From: Puccinia triticina
Taxonomy: Eukaryota; Basidiomycota; Pucciniomycetes; Pucciniales; Pucciniaceae
DNA length: 64,000 nt
Assembly: GCF_026914185.1 (NCBI RefSeq)
Contig: NC_070559.1
Span: 6,431,501 to 6,495,500 of the forward strand
Direction: 5' to 3'
Below, piece after piece: positions 1-11,512 of this stretch. The notes under the pieces are model-generated. The model made no database searches and was not told where the DNA came from. It worked only from the letters and a program-made list of their open reading frames with translations. Position 1 is the first letter of the stretch. Each line of letters starts with the position of its first letter. Both the position numbers and the translations under genes were made by a program.

Positions 1-177
1 CCGGTCATTGAGCGGAGTACACACTCCGCTTGGTGGCCGGCCATTGTGATCACCCCACTCAATGTCCTATCATTGCGTGGGATGTGTTTTGTAATCCGCT
101 TAAGAATTGCCGGTCATTGAGGTGTGTACCCCAGTCTATGACCGTTCATGCGGCTGACAATGGCGGGTGCCTGTTTG

Positions 178-306
178 GTACCCGGGTACCCGGTGATTTT
201 CCTGCCCAAATTGCATACCAGGACCTGTACACGGCACCTACAAACAAGTAAAAGGGCAGTGGCTGGTACCCCTCAACAGGTGCCGGGTACCCACTGGCCA
301 TCTCTA
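178..306. repeat. hAT-like transposon terminus (right end)
   Basis: The stretch carries GGTACCCG-type motifs (around 178-193 and 281-292) and ends in GCCATCTCTA at about 297-306. This matches the terminal sequence of the complete hAT-type element at 40739-42941, whose right end is GGGTACCCGTTTGCCATCTCTA-like. The matching left end is not seen in this window, so the element is truncated or starts before base 1. Bases 1-177 contain two copies of a CCGGTCATTGAG motif (1-12 and 109-120) and nothing else I can name. Confidence 0.55.
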
Positions 307-1210
307 GTTTAAGCCTTCTAAAGTGTGGTTTAAACCTTGGAAATTGTGGTTTACACATTGTAAAGTATGGTTTACCCCTTGTAAATGGTGGTTTGCACCC
401 TGTAAACTGTGCTTTACACCTTGTAAACTGGGGTTCATACCTTGTAAACTGTGGCTTACACCTTGTAAACTGTGGCTTACACCTTGTAAACTGTGGCTTA
501 CACCTTGTAAACTGTGGCTTACACCTTGTAAACTGTGGCTTACACCTTGTAAACTGGTGTTTACGCCTTCTAAATATTATTTTACACCTTGTAAACTGTG
601 GGTAAATTGTGGTTTAAACCTTTTAAATGATGTGTTAAACCTTGTAAACTGTGGTTTTCACCTTGCAAAGTGTGGTTTACACCTTGTAAATGGTGGTTTA
701 CAACTTGTAAACTGTGGTTTACACCTTGGAAACTATGGTTTGCACCTTGGAAACTATGGTTTGCACCTTGGAAACTATGGTTTACACCTTGGAAAATATG
801 TTTTGCACCTTGGAAACTATGGTTTACACCTTGTCAATTGGGTTTAAACCTTGCAAAGTGTGGTTTACAGCTTTTAAATGGTAGTTTACATCTTGTCAAT
901 GGTAGTTTACACCTTCTAAATGATAGTTTACACCTTGTAAATCGTAGTTTACACCTTGTAAATTGTAGTTTACAAAAATGTGGTTTAAACCTTGATCAAT
1001 GTGGTTCACACCTTGTAAACTGGGGTTTACACCTTGCAAACTGTGGTTTAAACCTTGTAAATGGTGGTTTACACCTTCTAAATATTAGTTTACACCTTGT
1101 GAACTGTGGGTGAACTGTGGTTTAAACCTTGTAAATGGTGGTTTACACCTTGTCAACTATGGTTTACACCTTGCAAACTGTGGTTTACACCTTGTAAAAT
1201 ATGGTATACA
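307..1210. repeat. Minisatellite array A, 21-bp unit
   Basis: About 40 degenerate copies of a 21-bp unit, core GTTTACACCTTGTAAACTGTG, lie head to tail. The core is itself a dyad: GTTTACA and TGTAAAC flank a 3-nt spacer, so each unit can form a small hairpin. Because 21 is a multiple of three, several frames on both strands stay open and give spurious 7-residue-repeat ORFs of 70-174 codons. These should not be called genes. Confidence 0.95.
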
Positions 1211-1211
1211 C

Positions 1212-1655
1212 CAACGGTGGGCCAGCTACACTAACCTTAGCGTTAGCGTGGCGTAGCGTAGCGTAATTCCGCTAAATTTTAGCCTAGCGTTTGCAGAATT
1301 GCGCCTTCTCTGCGCTAACACTACGCGCAAAGGGTGCGCAGCTACTTTGGCTGTTAGCGTAGCTTTAGCGCAGATGCGCGCAATTGCGCTAACGCTATAC
1401 ACGCAGGGCGCAAAAGAGCGTGCGCTACGGTGCGCCACAGTGCTTTTAGCTGAATAAAAGACACTGTAGCGCAGCGTAGTGACTGTAGCGGCACGCTAAC
1501 ACTAACAAACAATTGGTGCGCTGTTAGCGCCGCTGAAACATAGGGCAGCGTAGCGGCGCTAACAGCGCGCTAATGCTACTCCAAATGGCTGTGTGCTTTT
1601 TGCCGCTACGCTAACGCTAAGTGGCCCTGTAGCATAGTGTAGCGTAGTGGCCCAC
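1212..1655. mobile_element. TIR/foldback element with GCGTTAGCG motifs inside the minisatellite
   Basis: A roughly 445-bp block unlike the flanking satellite begins AACGGTGGGCCAGCTACACT and ends with the near-complement AGTGGCCCACCGTT, so it has terminal inverted repeats. The interior is dense in TAGCG / GCGCTAACGC words. Flanks read GTATACACC on the left and GTTTACACC on the right, a possible 9-bp target duplication with one mismatch. The target is itself periodic, so that match could be accidental. It has no coding capacity. The same family forms the core of the palindrome at 21364-21957, and fragments lie near 58615-58696. Confidence 0.75.
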
Positions 1656-2140
1656 CGTTGTTTACACCTTGTAAACTATAGTTTACACCTTTTAAACTGT
1701 GGTTTACAACTTGTAAACTATGGTTTACACCTTGTAAACCATGGTTTACACCTTGTAAAATATGGTTTACACCTTGTAAACCATGGTTTACACCTTGTAA
1801 ACTATGGTTTACACCTTGTAAACCATGGTTTACACCTTGTAAACTATGGTTTACACCTTGTAAACCATGGTTTACACCTTGTAAACTATGGTTTACACCT
1901 TGTAAACCATGGTTTACACCTTGTAAACTATGGTTTACACCTTGTAAACCATGGTTTACACCTTGTAAACTATGGTTCACACCTTGTAAACTATGGTTTA
2001 CGCCTTGTAAACTATGGTTTACACCTTGTAAACTTGGGGTTAAACCTTGTAAAGTGTGGTTTACACCTTGTAAATGGTTGTTTACACCTTGTAAAGTGTG
2101 GTTTACAGTTAGTTTACAACTTGTTTCCACCTTGTAAATA
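1656..2140. repeat. Minisatellite array B, 21-bp unit with 42-bp higher-order period
   Basis: This is the same 21-bp unit as array A. Between about 1738 and 1965 the units alternate strictly between AAACCATGG and AAACTATGG versions, giving a 42-bp higher-order repeat of about six copies. GTAAACCATGGTTTAC within it is a perfect 16-bp palindrome. The array is open on both strands (174-181 codons) only because of its period. Confidence 0.93.
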
Positions 2141-2244
2141 TCAGAAAAGGCAGTTGACTTGTTGTGAACATGGGTTTAGATTTTGTTGTTAAATGTTGCA
2201 AAACATTGTTTCTTTTTTTTACATTAGTGGGATTTTCAGGGTCC

Positions 2245-2725
2245 GGTTTAGGTTTTTGCTGACTTGTCAAACCTAAAATGTCCGACCAGTCAGACTTGTC
2301 GAACCCAAAAGGTCCGACCAGTCAGACTTGTCGGACAAAGTTGGACTTGTCGGACATGGGAGGGTTGGACTAACCTGTCTGACAAGCTCACTTGTCGGAC
2401 AGCTCTGTCCGACTAGCTGACCTGTTGAACAGCAGAAAACGACCAGTGGGAACTGGTCGGGCAGCCTTGTCCGACGTCTACTCGGGCAAGGCTGTCCGAC
2501 AATCTGGTCCGAGGACTGCTCGAGCGACAATGGCCAACTGTAGCACGAACTGGCAAGTCCGACAAGTGGTCGGGCCTCGCTGCTCGAGAACCCGTCGAGC
2601 AGAAATGTCCAAGTTCTGCTTGGACAGGAGGATCCAACGGGTGGGTTCGACCACCCGTCGGACGCCAGTTTCCGACATCTGGTCGGACATGCCCGTCCGA
2701 GCTCTTGTCAGACGGGTATGTCCGA
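2245..2725. repeat. GTCGGAC/GTCCGAC-rich degenerate repeat block
   Basis: The palindromic pair GTCGGAC/GTCCGAC, often within TTGTCGGACA, recurs many times at irregular spacing on both strands across about 480 bp. The left half is mainly in the GTCGGAC sense and the right half mainly in the GTCCGAC sense, so the block as a whole resembles a loose foldback. No ORF in it looks like a protein. Confidence 0.7.
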
Positions 2726-4150
2726 GGGGATAATCCATGCAGTGAAGAAGCACCGCCATTTCTTGAGCTTTGATGTCAGTTTCAACAGGGTTTGGTATAC
2801 GTACCATTTCAACTGGGACATCCAAAAACATGACATTACCAGGGAATAACTCCCGGTCTTGGCGCAAAATAAGTATTGCGTGCCTACAATTTCCAAGGCA
2901 GTAGTTAGCTTACATCCAGATATAACTTTAGTTGTTTGTGACTTACGCTGCTATCTGAAGATCACTCTTCCCCCGAACCGCCTCAAGATGGTTGTCTATA
3001 AGGTCCCATTGTGACCTCATGTCACCAGGGGCCCGGTGAGCGAGATGATGGATGGTGATGATGTGAAGCATTGCGATTTGGACCCTGACCCCCCAGTGCA
3101 GTTGCGCTTGGATCTCCTCAGGTTTTTGCATAGCTGCTTGTGGCTGGAATTGCCGGTCTATTTTAACAACCAACTCAAAGAGTTTAGGGACAGGCCCTAG
3201 CTCACGCGCCCGAGCCTCCTGCCTGACATTGATGAGAAGCTGGGTTATGAGAGGGCAAGTCAGTTAATGTCAAATAAGCTTCAAAACCATGAAACACTTA
3301 CCATGTTACGAAGATGAGTTCTTTCATGCTTCACAATTGAGCGTAGAAAGGTTAGTAGGCTTGCCATTGAGTCGTGATTTAGTGGCAGGCCAGGGGGCAG
3401 GTTTTGCCTCCGGAATGCAGCTGGTTGTTCTAGGACGTAGGCCTAGGGATTGCGCCATCAGCCAGCTATAATCTCCAAAAGCCTAACTGGTGGGTAATTT
3501 GCACTTACTTTGACCAGTGGGAGAGGCGAGTGGATAAAGGGTTGGCCTTGGAAAGATTGCAGCCGGCTGTATGACTCCAACGTGTGTGTCAGCAGGATCT
3601 CGCGCAACTTCTGGCGCACTCTTGTCTGGTTTGGATGAGGATACACCATCAGCTCCCAAACATACTTGATGGTGGCTGCAGAGGTCTTACCCTGATCAGT
3701 GTACCATACACGTGTGTGCTTGGGCCGCCATTTGCGGCAACATGGCCGTGGGTTGCTGGAGGAGGGGTGGGGCGTTGTCTTGGCCACATGACTACCTGCA
3801 ATTGCCATTGGGTTTCTTCCGGGGCCTGACAAACATTGTGCCACATGTTTGGCTTGGTCAGATATGTATCTGGTAATGACGAGAGAGAAAAATAACAAAG
3901 AAAAACATATGTTGAATAGCTCTTGAGCCAACTGTAAATCAGTCTCCAAAAGGTGGGCCAAAGCAAGCATTGATTGCACAAGGGGATGTGGGCCACCTGC
4001 TGAGCTTGGCGACGTGGGACAGGAGGTTGGGGCAGGGCAGTTGTTCCTGCTGTTGAAGGGGTTTGTGGCGCCAGCGCTCAATCTTCTGTGTCCTCTGGTG
4101 GTATGGTGATGCGGGGTACCATGCTTGGCTGGGGTCAAACAAACCCATCT
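2726..4150 (-). pseudogene. Decayed hypothetical gene or transposon-derived ORFs
   Basis: On the minus strand, short open frames of 60-226 codons run between about 4150 and 2700. They have protein-like stretches, for example around 3900-3600 with a Trp/Cys/Lys-rich segment (KWRPKHTRVWYTD), and between them possible splice sites such as an acceptor near 3870. No frame extends far and no start can be fixed. I recognise no family. The style resembles the multi-copy hypothetical families that fill rust genomes. Confidence 0.3.
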
Positions 4151-4211
4151 AAGCTACCATAAACGCTATAAGCTTCTTTGTCCAATGATCTGTAGAGACT
4201 GTAAAATGAAG

Positions 4212-4408
4212 ATGTGTCTGGTGAGAGTCAAACTCACGACCTCAGCTATGCTGAGACACATACTAGAGTGCTGCCTTTACCAACTAGGCTACAGACGCTT
4301 GTGGCTGCCAGCTGGGTGGTTGGTTGGTAGTGCTCATGGGTCGATCCAACAGCCCTCCACACTGCGGTGATACATCATGGTAGCAGACTAACAGACAACT
4401 CAACATGA
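4212..4408 (-). repeat. tRNA-derived SINE-like repeat, copy 1
   Basis: On the minus strand an 85-nt tRNA-like domain (4298 to 4214) has box A TAGCCTAGTTGG, a perfect CTCAGC-ATA-GCTGAG variable-arm hairpin, a T arm with GAGTTTGACTC (box B-like), and acceptor ends GCGTCTG / CAGACAC that mostly pair. The anticodon stem is degenerate, so this is not a functional tRNA; the long variable arm points to a Ser/Leu-type ancestor. The roughly 110 bp beside it (to 4408) is shared, inverted, with 22592-22783, so the repeat is larger than the tRNA part. Confidence 0.7.
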
Positions 4409-5230
4409 TCTGTGATCGCTTTTGTCCTCTTTGTCATCTTCAAATGGCGGTTCAGGCTGGTTGATTTCTAAAATACTACTGTTCCAATTCATCTGTCTTG
4501 GGGCTACTGTTGGTTGTGGTTGATCAGCGGTGATGATTACATAGGAGCACCAAGATTAATGGGTTGAGCTCACCAATCTGAGCTGCTACATTACTATGCA
4601 AATCATCACGGTTGATGATGCGACTGGGGGTGATAGTGGGCATTTCGTTGACATGACTATTGCGGTCCTTGCTGTTGATGATACAACTAGGGGTGATGGT
4701 GGGAATTTGGTTGCGGGGGGGAACATTTTCCGGTTGAAACTGGGGATCTGCGGATTGATTTAATGGTGAGCCTGCGCAGTATATCCTTGAGATAAGTACA
4801 AGATCGGAAATTCACCAATTGCCATGGCTGCCTCCCCTCCCAAAATGGGGAAAGTTTGATGAGGTGTAATAGGAGGTTGGTGATACATACCTGGGGCTTG
4901 GCTTGAATCACTGATAACTCGACTTGGGGTAATGTTTGGAGGAGGATTGGGTGGACCTTGGGTAAGATAGATTGATCTGTTTCAGTATTGATTTGTGGGA
5001 TATGATGATAAATACAAGATACAGACAAACCTCCACTGTTTACTGCTACTTGAGGGGTGCGCACAATTGTGGGGCTAGGTTTACTGGGTCGGCGTGGTCG
5101 CTTTGCTAAAGAGCCACAACCTGCGGAAGGATTTTATTTGAAATCATTGCTGGGTTGAGAGTACAAGGGGGGCAGTCCTGACGGTTGTCTCATATTGTGT
5201 AGTAATCAGACAAGCGGTAATGAAACTTGG
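4409..5230. other. Intergenic, no supported gene
   Basis: There is a loose duplication of about 61 bp (GTTGATGATGCGACTGGGGG at about 4612 and a variant at about 4674). Otherwise I see no coding signal and no structured element. Confidence 0.4.
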
Positions 5231-5242
5231 GCGGGCGGGAAC

Positions 5243-5465
5243 TCCTCACTGCCAGCATAATTGGCTGGGTTGAGGTTATCCCAGTTTAACTGGGATGAAA
5301 TCAACCATTTTAAACTTGGTTGATTTCAACTGATGAAATATCAATCCGAGGTACCCCCCTTGGTTTCATATTTCATTGGATGAGTTCAACCCATTTTAAA
5401 TTGGTTGAGTGCATCCCAGTCAAACTGGGATGACTTCATCCCAGCCAAATATGCTGGCAGTACCT
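5243..5465. mobile_element. Palindromic MITE
   Basis: The left end ACTGCCAGCATAATTGGCTG is mirrored at the right end by AGCCAAATATGCTGGCAGT. Inside, ATCCCAGTTTAACTGGGAT-like hairpins repeat twice in each arm. The whole 220 bp folds back on itself and has no ORF. I could not settle the target duplication, so the superfamily is unassigned. Confidence 0.65.
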
Positions 5466-5739
5466 GGGTGGTGGGGGATCAAAACTAGTCACAGGAACGG
5501 TTTCAAGTTGTTGCTGACGCTGGGAATTCAAAATGTCAGTAAACAGAGGGCTTTATATACCATATACCACTGCATCCTTATGCTCTCATGTTGATCTGTA
5601 CCTTGAATCAATCCTCAATCATACCGCGACTAGTCCATTTAGATTGAACGGGAAAAAATAAGTTACGATCAGCATGAATGCAAATGTGGTGCAGACTGAT
5701 AGGAGAGGTAGCTACTTTTTTTAAATTAATGAGGTGCTG

Positions 5740-6950
5740 ATGGCAAGCTATTTGAAAAATGACGAACTTGATACAATAGTTTTCATGCAGGTGGAGTCAC
5801 CTGATATCCGGCCAAGATGGGTATGCAGGTATTGCGGTGGCCGCCCAATGATTTCAACAGACGCTCATTCAAGGCTGGCGCGGCACCTTGCAAACCTTCC
5901 AGAGCAGTTGAGGCCAGGATTCAGAGTTTCAGCGGCTCCTGAAGATGAGCGTGGAATCATCCGTCAAATTGACCGACCTGAGACAGTCGAGGTGGTTGGG
6001 GATCTGGAAGTAGAACAAATGGATCATGAGGGTCAACCGTTCAATGAACACACTGCTGTTGATGATGATTTTAGAATGAACTATACCGACGTGATGTCCG
6101 AAGGAGATCGGGCAAGTTTGGATGAGAGCAGCAGCCAAGACAACCAGTTGAATATGCAAGAGGTGATTGATATCTTCAAGCCGGGTAATCGAGTTGACAA
6201 GGACAAGGAATCATCTGGGGGCCAAGGGGAAGAACCTGAAGAGGATGGCAATGATGGCACAGAAGACAATTCAGGGTGGTTCCCTTTTGGGGATTTGCTG
6301 GTGAGCCACAAGTCCAGTACTGCCGGCACCTTTGTGTCCGCGGGGGTCACTAACACTGATGGGGGGTTTAATTTCATTCCTGCGGCCCAGCCACTTGTTT
6401 CAGTGCTTCTGGCGGGCTACATGCATAACATCCTATCACGCACACAATATGATAAAGTCAAATCCCTCATTGAGCTCTGTGGAATAAAGGTTCGCCATTG
6501 GACCTCTATATGGCGGACTAAGAAGAACATCAGGTCCATACTCTAGTGAGTCTGAATCAATCTCATTATAGTGAAATTTGTTCAATTAATCATGGACCAT
6601 ATTCTCTGTAGGATTTGGCAAATCCATATGTGACCCCCCACTTAGATTTTTACCCTGTAGATTCAGGTGGGAAAAGCATATATAAATTGTCCCAGAGTTA
6701 CAAGTGGCGCGAGGCCCTTGCTTGTGAATATTGTGCCCCAATGGTTGCCATAAACAAAAAAGATTATTACATCTACAAACGATGTCAGTTACAATCAGGG
6801 GTTATGGTGGTACCTATATACTTTTACCAAAAAGAAGATGGTGAATTATATGCCAAATGTGTCAAACCATGGCATGAAGGTTTGCCACACAAGGAAAAAT
6901 TCAAGATTATAATACCTAAATACCTGGTCAGATCTGAATTTCCAGCTTGA
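5740..6950 (+). pseudogene. Degenerate transposon-associated gene (rust multi-copy family)
   Basis: The first frame (5740-6546, ATG at 5740) has an N-terminal C-x2-C zinc motif (VCRYCGG), then an acidic linker, then a hydrophobic C-terminal part (LAGYMHNILSRTQYDKVKSL). A second frame (about 6612-6950) reads ANPYVTPHLDFYPVDSGG and so on. In rust fungi similar blocks occur together in one long product, N-terminal to a Plavaka/KDZ-like transposase; that link is from memory of the family and not proven here. A GTGAGT donor (6546) and a TAG acceptor (6611) sit between the two frames, but joining them puts a stop in frame. With no transposase core downstream, this copy looks dead. Confidence 0.45.
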
Positions 6951-7300
6951 CAGGAAGTCCTCCACTTATGGGAGGCCCGCAGATCTCAGCAGGAAGTCAT
7001 CCATTGCAATCTGGGACCCCGCAGATGTTGGTGACCCAAAAAGTCTAGATTTTTGCACAGAAATCTAGCTTTTTGGGCTCTAGATCACTTCTGGGAGGCC
7101 CGCAGATCCTGACGCGGAGTGGAGAACTTCCTGTGAACTTTGAATAAATCTGGAATTTCAGATTTTGTAGGGAAATCTGGAATCTGGAACTCTGGATCAC
7201 TTTGGGAATCTTCAGGGACCTAGATTTCCCTGCAAAATCTGACACCTGGAGGCTCAGATCTGACTTTCCAGATTGACAGGATGTCCTCCAGTCATCCATT
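6925..7300. repeat. Degenerate direct and inverted repeats
   Basis: A roughly 40-bp direct repeat (GATCTGAATTTCCAGCTTGA at about 6933, GATCTGACTTTCCAGATTGA at about 7255) brackets sequence with repeated GGGAGGCCCGCAGATC and AAATCTGGAA words. It is probably an old non-autonomous element. 7301-7754 holds only AT-rich sequence and a TGATGA microsatellite (7717-7740) beyond the bHLH stop codon. Confidence 0.45.
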
Positions 7301-7754
7301 TCCTTAGTCACATTTTACATAAAAAGATACATAAACATATCTAGATAATTTTGCGACCATCATCACCATTCAGTTTTTATGCTTCTTTTCTTCGGCTCTG
7401 CAGCAAAAATGCGGAGAGGCGAAATGTGTCAATGAAACAGAGATTATTTGGATGTGTTGAGGAGAAAGACAAAGGGAAGAGCAAAAATTGATGTTATGGA
7501 CAGGTGTTAGCAAGATCAGTAGAGAGCTAGAGGTAGAGAAAAGAATCACGATACACAAATAATGAGCCGCAACCCAAATTTAAAAGAAAAACCCAAACCA
7601 CAGAAAGATTCTCATGGATACAGAGAGACAGGGATGTATATGCATATGTTACATAACGGCAAAGGTAAACTGATATGTACTTTGATGTTGTTACTGTTGA
7701 TGTTGTTACTGTTGATGATGATGATGATGATGATGAAGGATTTGATGAGAATGA

Positions 7755-10479
7755 CTAATCAAGCTCTTCGCCGCTAAAGCTGCCCCGACGTCGATCGGTG
7801 TGGTTAGAATGATTGAGACGATGGTCGTCTTTATCCTCCTGTTTTTCCATCCGGATCTCGTTCAAAATCGTCCTCAACCCAGCGACCACCTCTTGATTGT
7901 GACCATGCGAGAAACTATCTTCGAGGGCTTGGAGAGCGTCTTGGGCTTTGAGCTGGCCATGCGTACTGCTAGTGCTAGGCCGACTCGGACTGCCACCATT
8001 CGGACCGTCCGCTTCTTTGGCTTCCTGTGTCTTTTGGGGAGCATTCGATTGGCTGGAAAGGCTGCCGAGGGGTTGGTCAGCGAGCATCTGTACCAACATC
8101 TCGATCGCCCCATCTCTCCTTTTCAAACGCTCCTTCAACCTCAAGATATACTCATTCGACCTTCTCAGCAGAGCCACCTTACTCATCCCTTTATTCGGAT
8201 TCGACGGATCAAATGCATTCATGCTTCGTTGTCCGCCAACGTTGCCTTCTCCGGGCCTTTTCTCCTGCGCTTGGCCTTCCTCCTTCTCATTCCATTGGAT
8301 CGGTGGTAAGATGTGTCGGAGATCCTCGAAACACATCTTCAAACTATCTCGTCGTCGTTGTTCTGCTACTTTGTGCGAACTCCTCCGGTGCTCCGGTCCT
8401 TCTTCTTCGTCGTTCATCGTCGCCATCGAATCTAATCTTACTTTGTTTGCTCCATTTTTTTTTCTTTTTGGATTGGTGTCTTTTGATCTGCTTCTTCCTG
8501 AATTCAATATTGTTTTTTCTTTTGAGCCTGATCTACTGGATCCAGTACCTATAGAAAAAAAGAAAAGAAACAAAAGTGATCAATTTTTCTACGTCTTCGA
8601 TAACTTGCCATCCGCAACATCAGGTGTCATTTTGGGACTACTGACTCTGACTTGGCTGTTCGACTTGCAGACATTTATCAAAATTTCCAGCAGATTCTTG
8701 GTCGTTTACCGCCGACTGGTTGGTCTGCCCGGATCTTTGACCGTATTCGGAAGTCTCCTCGACAGTTTTCCATTTTCCACAGCCTCCATTTTCAGCTCCT
8801 TGAAAGTTGTCGGTTGGTTTGCCCATTGGAGCCTCTGCTGCCAGGGGTTTTTCAAAATTGAACAGGCTTGCCGGTGTCATGGGTTGCAGGCGCCATTCAT
8901 TCGGGTTGGACGGTATGGATGATAGGGCCTGTGGTGGAGGCATGGCAGGAAGAGCGTGTGAACTGGTTGCAGGATTCTCTACAACGGATGACGACGATGA
9001 AGAGATTGAATTGAGCTCTCTGGATTGCATATCGATTGGACTTGGTGAATCGGCCAGGCCCATCTTCGCCAGCCCACTTGGGAAACTCGGACTCATCGAA
9101 ACCGAAGCTCCCGTGAGACTCCGAGCTCGTTTCGCAGAGCTACTCCTATCTGCGCAAATTTCTGTAGCTTTGTCTAAGGGCCGGATCAACGGGCTAGGTC
9201 GACTTTTACTGCTGCGAGAGGGTCTTTGGCGGCCGGAAAGTTTGGTGGAGGAAGTCGATGGAGTCGCAGGCATATTTATACTATTCGAGGAAGAATGATG
9301 GGGATGTAAAATGGGCGATTGGTTGGTATGATCATTTTGGCAGGGTCCGACATCGGGTATTGGCGGTGCTGGATTGGTTGTTGTTACAGAGTCTGGGTGG
9401 GGAATAAAGTTCGATTGAGATAGAAAGATCGTCGAGGCAGGCTGGGTGAGATGAGTTTGTGATGACAACTGGGGAGGAGGCTTGTGATTGTGATCAGATT
9501 GAGATGCACTCGCGCTAGCTGAGATCCTATCGCCGACCATGAAAGACTGGTGTGCTGATAGACCTAGGGTAGCGGCTTGATCGATCAAAGCTGGCATAGC
9601 ATGTGTGACAGTTTGAAAGTTTGCAGGCGCTTGATGATGGATCTCGGCTCTATTGATCTGAGCTGAGTCGTGATGTCCCAGCGGCCTAAGAGCAGGACTG
9701 GTTAAGGGCGAAAAGAATTCCAGCTGATGATTGGAGGATTGAAAGGGGGGATGTGCAGAGCTGCGGGACGAAAGCGTGTCGGAGATGGTGGCCGAGCTTG
9801 GATAAGAGGAAGTTGAGAAAGTTGATAGGGGGGTCATACTGGGTGATAAGACCGGCGTGATCTGACACAGTCAAAGTGAGGTGAGATGATTAGTTTGTGA
9901 CGGGACATATTCCGGAATAAAACTAACACAACTTACTTCGTGTGGGAGTGTCTCTGATAGGTTTGTATGGTAAGCGTGTTGAGAGACTTGTCCAGATAAT
10001 ATTGGACTTGGGAGCTCAGAATGGAGCGGCTGTTGTTGCTGTTGTTGGTGCTGATGCTGCTGATTGGCAAGCAGGGATGGAATGAAGTTGAGATCATTCC
10101 AATTGCTATTAGGTTGATAGTTCATGTGCCCAGGTGATTGTATTCGCTGGTCGAGATCTATTTGCTGATAAAGTTGTTGATGTGACGGCCCTGGCTGTTG
10201 TTGGTGTTGATGCTGGTGCTGTTGGGGCTCTTGTTTTTTATTCGATTGGGTTGCAAGTAGGATGGTCAGGAGTGACTGTCGCGTATCTGGGGATAGACCG
10301 ACGAGGGCATTCTTGATGGCCGCATCTGATTCGATGTCCGATCGGCTGCCGCTGAGGGCTGGAGAGTGGTTGTTGTTGCCGAGCCCGAATGGGAGATTGT
10401 TGATGGTGCTTGTGGTGGTCTGGTTGGCTATTTGCTGTTGCTGATGCTCATGCTGATGCTGGTGGCGGTAGTTTGACAT
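7755..10479 (-). CDS. bHLH transcription factor with Gln/His-rich N-terminus
   Basis: Three exons: 10479-9937, 9861-8646, 8548-7755, giving 850 residues with the frame closing through both introns (75 and 97 nt; donors GTAAGT and GTCAGT). The first in-frame ATG (10479) was chosen. The bHLH region lies at about residues 640-740. The basic part HKVAEQRRRD keeps the His-Glu-Arg pattern of E-box (CANNTG) binders. Helix 1 is followed by an unusually long loop of roughly 35-45 residues and by helix 2 (MSKVALLRRSNEYILRLKERL), whose heptad leucines suggest a zipper extension for dimerisation. The N-terminal 180 residues are Gln/His-rich and the middle 400 Ser/Pro-rich, as in activation domains. It should act in the nucleus. 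The family is basidiomycete Pho4/NUC-1-like at best; the target pathway is unknown. Confidence 0.85.
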
Positions 10480-11512
10480 CGGTTCTTCTACTTCCAAGGA
10501 AGTCCGAGAGAGTGGATGGATGGTTGCTGATCGATGTCGCTCATGGGCTTCGATCGATCCCCAACAAACTCCCTTTCGGCCCTCTCGGACCGGACGGAAC
10601 CCGGGGCTTCCTGCCTCCCCCCGCACCCGTTGAAAGTTGCAACAGTTTCAAAAAAGCATGGCAAAGAGGTCACAAGGATCCCCCTCACCCATCCGACTTT
10701 ACTGCTAAGTTTGGAGCTACTTTCAAATTTTGACTGTGCGGCAGCTACACTTGATGGATATGGGGCCCTACCAGAATGCTCTTGTGCCCCTCCCATTTCC
10801 ACCGCGGTGTCCTATTGATGGCAATCCATGTATGTCATGAGGGCCATCCGCCCTCAAATTGTTGGTTTGATACATTTCTGGGATGCATTTCGCACCAAAA
10901 CTAGATCCTTGGGAATCAGGATTGGTCCTCTGGATTAGGTTTTCAGTTTGGCCCGGTGTTGGCCTTAGGTTTCTGCAAGTCTAACTGAAACTTCAACAGA
11001 ATTATTGGCTGGGCAAGGAAAATCCGCAACCCCCTTGCCTTCCCATTTTGAAACTTTTGCACATCCGAAATCAGGTTGCGGGGTCCTGAAGCCCCTGCAT
11101 GACTTCAAGTTCCAATCCACAGTGAATTTCCCTCTGCCTGCGGACTGGATGTCATGTTTCATTTCTGAAAGTGGTATGTATTTATGTAATACTTCAAAAA
11201 TTCACGAAACTTGAGGACTGAGAATCCGTGCAGATAGGTTGAAATGTCCAGTGAAAGGTGTTGTAAATGGGAAGATGTTGACGGTTCACTTTTTCCAAAA
11301 ACTTTACTGAGCAATTTATTATTATTTAATGTAAAGAAATGAAAAATGCAACTTCCTCACTTTTCTAGAATTGTTGAACTTATTTTGGCGGGTATACTAA
11401 ATCTACTGATGATTCCAAATCTATCTCAATGATCATCCTTTTAACAAACTTCAAATCCCTTCACAAGAAAAAAAAGAGAAAAAAAATGATATGCCTTGTG
11501 GAATCTCAACTA
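10480..11512. other. Intergenic: bHLH promoter side and OPT 3' side
   Basis: This is the roughly 1-kb spacer upstream of the bHLH start and downstream of the transporter stop. No clear TATA box, repeat or RNA gene is seen; an A-rich tract lies at 11464-11486. Confidence 0.5.

Noticed and set aside
307..2140. CRISPR array
   Set aside because: Units are directly contiguous with no unique spacers, there are no cas genes, and the genome is eukaryotic.
323..2192. Several ORFs of 147-181 codons with 7-residue repeats on both strands
   Set aside because: They come from the 21-bp minisatellite, whose period is a multiple of three; both strands are open and the products are pure repeat.
7800..9298. 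Plus-strand ORFs up to 324 codons
   Set aside because: Antisense to the bHLH exons, whose frame and splice sites are coherent.
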